Source: Hepsetus odoe
Lineage: Eukaryota > Chordata > Actinopteri > Characiformes > Hepsetidae
DNA length: 64,000 nt
Direction: 5' to 3'
Assembly: GCA_017165825.1 (NCBI GenBank)
Contig: CM029372.1
Span: 22,455,068 to 22,519,067 of the forward strand
Shown here: one piece after another, positions 55,955-64,000 of the stretch
Position numbering within the stretch: the first letter of the stretch is position 1
Layout of the letters: each line of letters opens with the position of its first letter
The notes under the pieces: model-generated
Databases searched by the model: none
What the model saw: only the letters and a program-made list of their open reading frames with translations
Told to the model about the DNA's origin: nothing
Translations under genes and position numbers: made by a program

Positions 55955-56118
55955 AAGTGAAACTTCAAATTGTGAAACACAGCACAGCACACAGTGAAAC
56001 ACAACAGCTGCTTTTAAACCATACACTCCGTGCAGCAGGGGGCAGCTATATCCAGCACCCAAGGGGCAGTGATGGGGATGGTACCTTGGTCAAGGGTACC
56101 TCAGAGCAACCTACTGCA
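55955..56118 (-). mobile_element. SINE family A fragment, reversed
   Basis: Tail side is complete (aaagtgaaacttcaaattgtg, cagcacagcacacagtg) and includes gtgcagcagggggcagctata and ggtacctcagagcaacctactg. The head is missing. Confidence 0.78.
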
Positions 56119-56119
56119 G

Positions 56120-58369
56120 TTCTGGGTAAGTATCTGTTAAGTGGCAACTTTATAGGAAAAGCAGTCTGTCTGTCTATCTATCTATCTCTCTAGCTTCTAC
56201 AATCCACCTGCATGTGTTCTGATGGTGGGAGGAAACAGGAGTGAACAGGAATGGCCACCCCCCCTTCTGGGAATCAGACCCAGGATCTTCTTGAGAGGCA
56301 ATAGTACTACCCATTATAAAACTGTACTGCACTAATTAGTGGATGTGTGATCAGCTGAGCTCATCTACCTGTCCTGCGCAATAACAGAGAATGAATGAAT
56401 GTCAATAGCTGATCCTAATCAGAAGATTACCCTTCATAAGAAAAGTCCACTGGTCACCAAAATAAGCCAGCATTACTCAAGGCATGATTAATGACCGGTG
56501 GTGACAAAAGACATAACAAAAATATCACATTTACCTAGTTACAGGTTACAGCCCAGGAGAATATAAGCTATTGTGAATGTTGTGTAGATCACAAGATAAC
56601 TTCTTGCAAGCTATAAATATGACCAAACACCACTAGACCAAATATAACCAAACAAGACACTAGAAGCTGTGTCTTAAATTCTGATCTAGAATCAGTGGCA
56701 ACAACCATAAATATTGAGGATTCTCATCTATGATTAATCTTTTCACTTGTTGCCTGTGAGAGTGAGAGGGTCTTTTTCTCCCAAATGAAGAGCTGGATGT
56801 GTATATTGAGTATTTTAAGAATTTATAGAAAAATTCTTTTCCATGTTTTAAATTTAAATCTGGAAATATAAAAAAAACCTCTCTGACTTTATTCCCCAGG
56901 GTCCATTCTCTGTTTTCCTGCGTTTCCCACTAGGAGGGATCAGATATTATGTGCCTTCACTCTCTCTCACTCCCTTTAACCAATTATCCTTAACCAATGT
57001 CATACTCAAGCTCTCAGTCCTCATCATATGTCGCTATGGCAACATTGCTGACGAGAACAGCATCCTCATATGTATTTCTCACTCCCTCCTTTCCTGTCGT
57101 CTCCACTTCACATTACCTCCTTTCACAGTGAAGCGTCTGAGGTCTCTAACGACCCAGTGGAAGAAAGAAAGGAACTGAAGGTTGCAGAGTGTGTGACAGT
57201 GATTTATCAGATTTGCTGAATTCTGTGTGAGTACCTATTTCTTTCTCTAGACCTAAGAGTCTATGTAATGTTTTTAGAAGAAAAAAAAAACCTTTGTTCC
57301 AAAGCTAAAATTAATTGCTGAATTGTTTATTTTTGATGTAGATGTCAATACAGTGAAATTCTTAAATTCCTGAATGTGGTCTTGCTCAGAGAACTTTTGA
57401 CTCATGTGTTCACTTTACTTAGTCTATATGTATGAACTGCTTGACAGATATTTTTGTTGGGCATTAAATTTCATATGTATCCATTTACCAGTGTTGGCAG
57501 CAAAAATCCTTAAAGATCCTATTTTTTCATTCTTTTCAGTTTAATCAGTTGAAATCGATGGATTTGGTAGAATGGTAATGGAAATTGTATTTTTTAAGTG
57601 ATATTTTTGAGTAAAAGATTTTTACTCAAAAACAGAATTTTTAGTTTATTCTGTTAATCAAGTCTAAAGGTTTTCATTGCTGACCTTCAGACAAAATTAT
57701 TATTTTTTTTAATTCAAACAGCCAGGCCCATTTTTTAAATCTGTACTGCAAAAAAATTATTTTGTTAGGATTTTAAAAGTCTTCTTAGATGATAAGTTTA
57801 ACTGCCCATTGAGCACTGATATCCGACAAATTTCATCTGAAAAGCTTAATAATCTATTGAACCACTGAAGTACAGAGTCAGGACTGAGATGATAGCACTC
57901 AGAGAGACAGAGTGGTCTCAGCCACCCTTGATTGATGTTCCCATAATGTGCATGTTATGTTTAATGTAATATGAAGATCTTTAGGTTGTTATTTCATGCC
58001 ACTTAGTCAGAAATGAGGAGGGAAAGATCGAAACTGGCTGTAATGTTCTTCTGTACTAAACTGAGATAAAGAAGTAACTAATTGATGAGAACATTCTGTG
58101 AAAACACACTATGATCCTGACATGAGGAAAGTGTCACACTTGTAAGCCACGGAAAAAGTGTTGCATATTGTGGCACACTTAAAAAGCACAAGACCAGAGT
58201 ATCTTGTCCAAAACACTTCCTGCCTGCTGGAAATTCTCCAGATACTACAGATTATCCACCCTGGCTTTGGAAAAGAGTGTCTGAATACTAAGATGGAGTC
58301 CAACGTGTTCAACAATCTTTTTTAGCTTCTTAGCTTTTATATGTAAAATATGGAATATTTTCTCTGCAG
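56120..58369. other. DNA upstream of the small membrane-protein gene
   Basis: A short (TCTA)n at 56,170-56,190; otherwise unique. A possible untranslated exon ends at about 57,227 with donor gtgagt, followed by a 1.1-kb intron to the acceptor at 58,369. Its frame has an early stop, so it is not coding in that reading. Confidence 0.35.
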
Positions 58370-58450
58370 GTCCTCAAGTGTATCTACATCACAGCAGTTT
58401 GCCCAGGTCAGATAGATCGTTACCCTTCACCCCCAGGCCAGGTTACTGAG

Positions 58451-58783
58451 ATGTCTGTTTCAGTGCCCTCCATGCAGAGCCTTGTGTATCCCAGCTCAAG
58501 CAGCCCAGCGAATGACAGGCAAGACATAACTACCAAACGTGGAGTCATCCCTGAGTTCCCATCAGGGGAAGATTCCACGCTTGCTCAGAACATCATCGTT
58601 GTCATCATCTTCTGTGGGGTCTGCTTCCTGTTGCTGGTGGCCTTTATGTATGCTTTCTGTTTCCACTGCACACTGCACTCTCCACCCAAGGACAGCCGTA
58701 CAGAAGCAGGCTGCAGTGTTGAGAGAGAGGACGCAACCTTCAGACGCAGCTCTTCTGGTCCTTCACTTGGAAACACCATATGA
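58451..58783 (+). CDS. Small single-pass membrane protein, unrecognised
   Basis: 110 residues in one exon. The N-terminal 45 residues are Ser/Pro-rich (SVPSMQSLVYPSSSSPAND), then a membrane segment at about 46-70 (AQNIIVVIIFCGVCFLLLVA), then a 40-residue tail with basic and Ser-rich stretches ending GPSLGNTI. There is no cleavable signal peptide. A convincing acceptor (ttctctgcag) lies at 58,369. The frame stays open for all 27 codons between it and the ATG, so translation might begin in an upstream exon. A poly(A) signal AATAAA follows at 58,923. Codon use and conserved-looking architecture suggest a real gene, but I cannot assign a family. Confidence 0.6.
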   Translation: MSVSVPSMQSLVYPSSSSPANDRQDITTKRGVIPEFPSGEDSTLAQNIIVVIIFCGVCFLLLVAFMYAFCFHCTLHSPPKDSRTEAGCSVEREDATFRRSSSGPSLGNTI

Positions 58784-58922
58784 CATATTATGGAGGTTTG
58801 AGAAGCAGCTGGACTACATTTACACTCATGCAACAGAGACATTTCAGTGGGTGAAGTGAAAGGACAGTTACAAGTTCTTCTGTTTCCCACACTTGAAAGA
58901 AACTGCAAGTCTGTTCATGACC

Positions 58923-58928
58923 AATAAA
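58923..58928 (+). terminator. Poly(A) signal of the small membrane-protein gene
   Basis: AATAAA 140 bp past the stop codon at 58,783. Confidence 0.6.
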
Positions 58929-59154
58929 CCTTTTAAGGAATGTTACTAGAACATCATAATCTGGTTGCCTGTTTTCCGGGCTAGGTGCAGGAGGGACAAT
59001 CACACTTTGGTTAAAGATATAGACTATTTTTTAGGAGATGTGCTGATGTGGGCCACACTGTACCATGGTCTCCGGAGGAGAAGAGTATGGAAAAAGAAGT
59101 AGCTGCTTAAAATTCAAAGACCTCAGTTCAACTGGCCATGGTTTTTGCTAAGTG

Positions 59155-59220
59155 AAGACTAAGAGGGAGGTAAAGCTGCAGTAAAGACCCTGCAGAGCAT
59201 CACCAACAGAGGAAACTAGA
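59155..59220 (+). pseudogene. Tc1-like transposase scrap
   Basis: The words aaagctgcagtaaagaccc and ctgcagagcatcaccaac match the end of the Tc1-like pseudogene at 5945-5995. Strongly decayed. Confidence 0.45.
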
Positions 59221-59239
59221 ACCTGCTCAGTTGCATAGG

Positions 59240-59995
59240 TTCCAGGCTACCTATATTCATTCATTCAAAGGGTTTGGAACCAAGTATTAAATATATTATG
59301 AATAATTCATTTTTCCAATTATTTTTCAACTGCTAAAAATGGGAGCCTTAAATAAAAAATATTTTTACTCTATCATTTACCTGTCAAATAAAATCTAAAA
59401 GCTTATTAAATATGCTGTGGTAAGCAACTAAAATAACAATAACTTTGCTAGTAAAAAGATATCTGGATCTGATTGCATGTGCCACAGCAAGGGCATTCTG
59501 GGGGAATATTTTTTTTTTACCCTTGGAAAGTCCAAATATTACATTTAATGATTGCGATTCTAATAACCTAGTCACATTCAAATTAACATTTGATGCTTAG
59601 AGCATCAATTAGCAGAACCTGGGAGAATTAGCTTCATAACAGTAACAGAGCATTTAGCAACATTATCATTTAATATAGTGATTTCTACACTTTCTACATA
59701 TTTTACACAAATCTAAACGGCTTAGAATGATTTAAAGCCTGATTTAACAAACGTTGCTTGCTTTAGTGCCTAGGTGTTGTCGTAAACCTTAAGTACAAAT
59801 GTCTAAGATGGAACGAGATGTTAAGAAAATTGTAGAAATTTAATTGGCTCATGATCAGCATGAATTATGGAAGCGAATGTGGGATAGTGGCTCCATTTTA
59901 ATATTTGGCAATTACATAAATGGTCTTTTCACAGTTTATGAAGATACAGTACATTTCACATTCAGATAATTTAATACTCCAGAATAAAGAAAAAA
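59240..59995. other. Gene-free sequence
   Basis: AT-rich DNA between the Tc1 scrap and the SINE at 60,002; I see nothing to annotate. Confidence 0.45.
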
Positions 59996-60001
59996 CATTA
60001 A

Positions 60002-60258
60002 AGTGAAAGTGACAACCCTTGTCATTGCGAGGTCACGGCACAGCACACATGAACCACAACGAAATTGGACCTCTGCATTTAACCCATGCACACTCAAACC
60101 CGTGCAGCAGTGGGCAGCTATTGAAAGCGCCCGGGGAGCAGTGATGGGGACAGTACCTTGCTCAAGGGTACCTCAGGGCAACCTATTGGAAAGGGGTTTG
60201 AACCCCCGATCCTCCGATCATGCGGCTAACGCCCTAACCGCTAGGCCACCGCTGCCCC
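60002..60258 (-). mobile_element. SINE family A, reversed, well preserved
   Basis: Full length from agtgaaagtgacaacccttg to ctaggccaccgctgcccc, with ggtacctcagggcaacc in the middle. It directly abuts a repeat C tail. Confidence 0.88.
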
Positions 60259-60355
60259 ATTGTCCTTCGCCCTGTGTGAGCTGGGATGGACTCCAGCAAT
60301 CCCCCGCGACCCCGCTTGGGACAAGCGGCAGAAAATGACTGACTGACAGATATTA
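60258..60355 (+). repeat. Repeat C tail
   Basis: Contains gtgagctgggatggactccag and ccccgcgaccccgcttggg. Forms an inverted pair with 60,806-60,902. Confidence 0.75.
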
Positions 60356-60647
60356 AAACATAATATCACAACCTTGGCATTACATTACATTTTAAGACTG
60401 AAGAAATCTGAGGCAGAGAAAATTGAGCATTGACTTCCCTGTAGAATATAAACTTAATCTGATACAGTTTACTAAAACCTTCAGCGGACTGTGAATATTA
60501 AAAGCTGTGTGTTGGAGTGAAATATTTAACACCACATTCAGGCACAAGAATATAAAGAAACAATCCAGAATTTTCATCCAAAAACCTTCGATATGTTTGA
60601 TTACTATGAATAGAGTTTTTGACACGATACCCTGTATAGAACAGAAA

Positions 60648-60805
60648 ACCTACTGACTCAAAATTCTATAAAACCCATTGACTCAAACCCTATCAAACCC
60701 ACTGATTCAAAACTCTATCAAACCCACTGACTCAAAACACTATCAACCCACTGCTTCAAAGTACTATCAAACCCACTGACTCAAAACACTATCAATCACT
60801 ATCAA
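60648..60805. repeat. Minisatellite, about six 24-25-bp units
   Basis: The unit is close to actgactcaaaacactatca plus aaccc. Copies begin near 60,652, 60,676, 60,700, 60,725, 60,749 and 60,774, each with a few substitutions. Confidence 0.85.
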
Positions 60806-60902
60806 CAGTCAGCCGGTCATTTTCTGGGCCGCTTGTCCCAAACGGGGTCGCGGGGGAGTGCTGGAGTCCATCCCAGCTCACACAGGGTGAAGGACGGGGG
60901 AC
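60806..60902 (-). repeat. Repeat C tail, reversed
   Basis: Contains cgcttgtcccaaacggggtcg and ctggagtccatcccagctcac, the complement of the tail at 60,258-60,355. Confidence 0.75.
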
Positions 60903-61139
60903 CACTATCAACAGGAAGCTGCTAAATAAACATATAAAATGAAACTATACAATGCAAAACTGAAACATTATGTAACAGACCTGCCCAAACCAGATGGCCT
61001 TGACAAACTTATGGAAGGTGGTGGATCATCAGGGTTTGGTCTGGCCACAGTAAAGGTTGAAGAATGAGGCACACATAAAACAATGTCTTACCAAAACTGC
61101 TCTTATTATGAACTTTTAAACATCATGTAATTGCCACCT

Positions 61140-61840
61140 TTGCACTGCTGCCTGTCTTTTCATCAATGCCACCGTCTCCAACCCGTATAGCAGAATTAGT
61201 CCCACGACCGTCCTGTAAACCTTTCTTTTCACTTTTGCTGGTACCCATGTTTCAGAGATCACTCCTACTGCAGACTTCACCACTGTCACACTGCCTGCAC
61301 ACATATCCTGTACTTTTCTCACATAGTTCTCTGCCCCTCCTGACATCCTCATACAAAAACCACGACTCCTCTCTAGGCACCCTGTCATATGCTTTCTCAA
61401 AGTCCAAAAAGGCACAATGCAGCTCCTTCTGACTTTCTCTGTACTTCTCCATCAACATCTTCAGATCAAACATTGCATCTGTAGTGCTCTTTCTCGGAAA
61501 AACCATACTGTTGTTCACTAATCCTCCCCTCTTTTCTTAACCTAGCTTCCACTACTCTTTCCCATAACTTCATGCTGCGACTGATCAGCTTTATCCCTCT
61601 GTAGTTACCACAGCTCTGTGCATCACCCTTATTCTTGGAACTCGGTACCAGTACACTTGATCTCAACTCCTCAGGCTCCTCTCACTTTCAATATTGTGTT
61701 AAATAATGTGGTCAGAAACTCAACTGCCATCTCCCCTAAACACCTCCATGCTTCCACTGGTATGTCATCTGGACCAACAGCCTTTCAATTCTTCATCCTC
61801 TTCATCACTGCCCTTACTTCCATCTTGTTAATTCACTAAT
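61140..61840 (-). mobile_element. RTE-type LINE, reverse transcriptase in pieces
   Basis: Minus-strand blocks spread over three frames: NYRGIKLISRSMKLWERVVE (61,666-61,466), KSTTDAMFDLKMLMEKYRES and FLDFEKAYDRVPREE (61,518-61,252), then KVKRKVYRTVVGLILLYGLE (61,220-61,140). Between SAVGV and the KVKRKVYRTVV part the F/YADD region is missing. Same family as 54,225-55,375. Confidence 0.82.
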
Positions 61841-61948
61841 TCCTGGTTCACTATCTTCACATCATCCAATCTTCTCCCTCTCATTCTCTTCATTTATCAG
61901 CCCCTCAAATTATTCTTACCATCTGCTCAACTCACTCTGCTTACATAC

Positions 61949-61978
61949 ACTCACACACACACACACACACACACACAT
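61949..61978. repeat. (CA)n microsatellite
   Basis: About 14 ca units following tacatacact. Confidence 0.9.
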
Positions 61979-62139
61979 GCACATATACACACAATGGCCT
62001 CCTGCTGTTGGTTATTAGTGAGTTGGAAAAGCAGGCTGGGATCGGCTGGTCATTAACAAAGTGAGTCATCTCTGGCTACTTAAAGGTTAATAGCTTAGTC
62101 CAGGTGTCCAATAATAATGTTCAAGCAATCTCTCACTCT

Positions 62140-62280
62140 TTCACTCATTTTCGAGTTGTTTGTCCTAATTAGGGTCACGGGGGGTGCTGGAGCCTATTGC
62201 AGCTCTCACAGGGCGAAAGACGAGGAAACACCCTGGACAAGTCGCCAGTCCATCGCAGGGCAAACACACAGAAAAACACT
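62140..62280 (-). repeat. Repeat C tail, reversed, diverged
   Basis: Contains ttgtcctaattagggtcacgg, gtgctggagcctattgcagc and caccctggacaagtcgccag. Confidence 0.7.
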
Positions 62281-62764
62281 CTCATGCACACACCAAGCAA
62301 TCTTACAATCTTTATTTTTCACTTTATTCGTTCCGTTAACAAGAGTTCACTGTAAGTTAGGACTGCTTAACAAGTGTATTTAGAGGAAGTTTTTGTTCAA
62401 ACACACCCACCAAACCTGGCACTTGATGTAAGAGTTTGATGTAAGTAGAACGGAACATTCCAGCAGGAAGTAAGTCATCCACTGTGATCTTCTAGCCCTT
62501 AAAAGTCTGGTGCCCTAGCAGCTCTTGCAGTGCCTGATATACTCACACCCACATCACAAACAAAACCATACGATTACCAAGCCAGTGTCAAGTTTAAAAG
62601 CAGCAGTCCTAGGCCAGAAACTGACCAATGATGAATTGAATGCAACAACAGATAGTAGTTATTTCAATCCGTTATTGATAAAACTACATTCTGCTTTGAA
62701 AAATTAACACAGAAGGTTATGATCAAGGAACAAGATGTATACGTACATCTAAATGTATTTATAG

Positions 62765-63135
62765 ATATACAGTACTGTGCAAAAGCTTTAAGCAGGTGTG
62801 GAAAAAATGCTGTAAACAAAGAATGCTTTCAGAAATGGAAGTGTTCATCATTTATTTTCACCAATCAACAAAATCCAGTGAATGAACAAAAGAGAAATCT
62901 AAATCAAATCAATATTTGGTGTGACCACCCTTTGCCTTCAGAACAGCATCAATTCTTCTAGGTACACCTGCACACAGTTTTTGAAGGGACTCGGCTGGTA
63001 GGTTGTTCCAGACATCTTGGAGAACTAACCACAGATCTTCTGTGGATGTAGGCTTCCTCACATCCTTCTGTCTCTTCGTGTAATCCAGACACACTGGATG
63101 ATGTTGAGATCAGGGCTCTGTGGGGACCACAAATA

Positions 63136-63136
<1 letters not shown>
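62765..63136 (-). pseudogene. Tc1-like element, 3' part only
   Basis: On the minus strand, 63,094-62,909 encodes a transposase C-terminus: DLWLVLQDVWNNLPAESLQK, then CAGVPRRIDAVLKAKGGHTKY. Its non-coding end follows, down to the gtactgtgcaaaagctttaa terminus at 62,772. The rest of the gene is cut off at the (TA)n tract at 63,133. Confidence 0.8.

Positions 63137-63190
<54 letters not shown>
63133..63190. repeat. (TA)n microsatellite
   Basis: Almost pure ta over 58 bp with one att interruption near 63,141. It marks the truncation point of the Tc1-like element. Confidence 0.95.
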
Positions 63191-63193
<3 letters not shown>

Positions 63194-63620
63194 ACTGAAA
63201 TATAGAAAATAAAGCAGGAATCATTTAGTCAACCCACTGTTCCATGGTAATAAAATCATTACTGTCCAATAATGGAAAAATAAATCATTATAATGGTCTT
63301 TCCCCACTTTCTATGTACTGCTCTGAAAAAAGAAATTAGCCACTACATGTGGACATTTTCTCAACAGCCCAATTAGGATATGTCAATTTAACAATAAAAA
63401 AACACATTTTAAATGAAGGAGTGTCTTGCTTTTGAAAGTCTGTCTATTTTTTGGTTTCATAACTTTTTGCCATTTTCATTAAAAATGTAGAAATTTACTT
63501 TTTGTCCATTTCAAACGACATTTTTAATGAAAATGGTTTGATAAACAGCACAGCAATACATTTGTCCATTTTAAAGGAAATAACAATTTTAATAATTAAA
63601 AAAAAGCTGTTCTTGCAGTG
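63191..63620. other. Gene-free sequence
   Basis: AT-rich. A short imperfect inverted repeat is visible (catttttaatgaaaatgg at about 63,519 against ccattttcattaaaaatg at 63,471). Confidence 0.5.
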
Positions 63621-63624
63621 CCTG

Positions 63625-63750
63625 CGATGGGCTGGTGACCTGTCCAGGGTGCGTCCCCCGTCCTCGCCCTGTGTGCGCTGGGTTGGACACCAGCACTCCC
63701 CCGCGACCCCGTTTGGGACAAGCGGCAGATAATGGATGGATGGATGGATG
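63625..63750 (+). repeat. Repeat C tail with (TGGA)n end
   Basis: Contains gcgatgggctggtgacctgtc, tgggttggacaccagcactcc and cccgtttgggacaagcggcag, then (atgg)n at 63,731-63,750. Afterwards ttcttgcagtgcctg is repeated from 63,610, suggesting a target-site duplication. Confidence 0.78.
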
Positions 63751-64000
63751 TTCTTGCAGTGCCTGATAAAGATATACTGCAGTGCCTGATAAAGCTGTTC
63801 TTTTGTGTTTAATATACTGTGTTTGATCAAATTTACAGTCATATTTTCAGAACTGTGATATTAAGTATTACTTTCTCCAACAAAGAACAACTGTTGTTCA
63901 TGCACACCCATGAAACGCTCCTGGACATGCAAACTCAGATATTTCCAGTGCTTTCCATGGTTGATGTGTGTGAACTGAAATCTCCATGGAGACCATAATG

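Noticed and set aside
58539..58859. 106-codon frame overlapping the small membrane-protein CDS in another frame
   Set aside because: It lacks the membrane helix and is the shadow of the main frame; the poly(A) signal and acceptor fit the main frame equally, but composition favours the main one.
60648..60805. Six evenly spaced similar units, at first sight CRISPR-like
   Set aside because: Units are directly adjacent without unique spacers; this is a minisatellite.
1..64000. CRISPR arrays, operons, phage or bacterial defence systems
   Set aside because: Regular spacing with unique spacers is absent, genes have introns, and all repeats are eukaryotic transposons or simple repeats.

Overview
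This is eukaryotic DNA, almost certainly from a teleost fish. Genes are split by introns with canonical GT/AG borders, the intergenic DNA is AT-rich, and the window is full of fish-type mobile DNA: Tc1-like elements, RTE-type and L2-type LINEs, tRNA-derived SINEs and long microsatellites. The repeat mixture fits an ostariophysan (catfish, characin or carp relative), but the species cannot be named from the sequence.

Layout. About 1-9,500 is repeats: a degenerate CTGAA-type satellite, a Tc1-like transposon with long inverted repeats, an L2-like LINE end, an RTE LINE remnant, a second Tc1 pseudogene and a SINE. Minus-strand exons at 9,506-10,077 encode the end of a small lysine-rich protein I do not recognise. 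It has two candidate first exons, at 11,509-11,520 and 16,776-16,865. From 39,369 down to 21,013 on the minus strand lies a complete 14-exon RGS14 orthologue of 554 residues (RGS, two Ras-binding domains, GoLoco). Every exon junction was worked out and all phases agree. On the plus strand, 42,721-46,793 holds a single-Ig-domain type I membrane protein of 208 residues, with an alternative terminal exon that would give a soluble form. Next, 48,719-53,961 holds a 6-exon ARL3-family GTPase of 187 residues, best matched to the fish arl3-like paralogue. Near the right end, 58,451-58,783 encodes a 110-residue single-pass membrane protein I do not recognise. The rest, to 64,000, is LINE, SINE, Tc1 and simple-repeat DNA.

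How they work together. RGS14 (a G-alpha GAP and GDI) and the ARL3-like GTPase (a ciliary cargo-release switch) are both parts of GTPase signalling, but nothing here shows a functional link. They look like ordinary neighbours. I found no operon, CRISPR array, phage or other discrete new system. The most interesting material is the alternative soluble-receptor exon, the unrecognised small genes, transposable elements sitting at splice-relevant positions, and the LINE-SINE tail sharing visible within the window.
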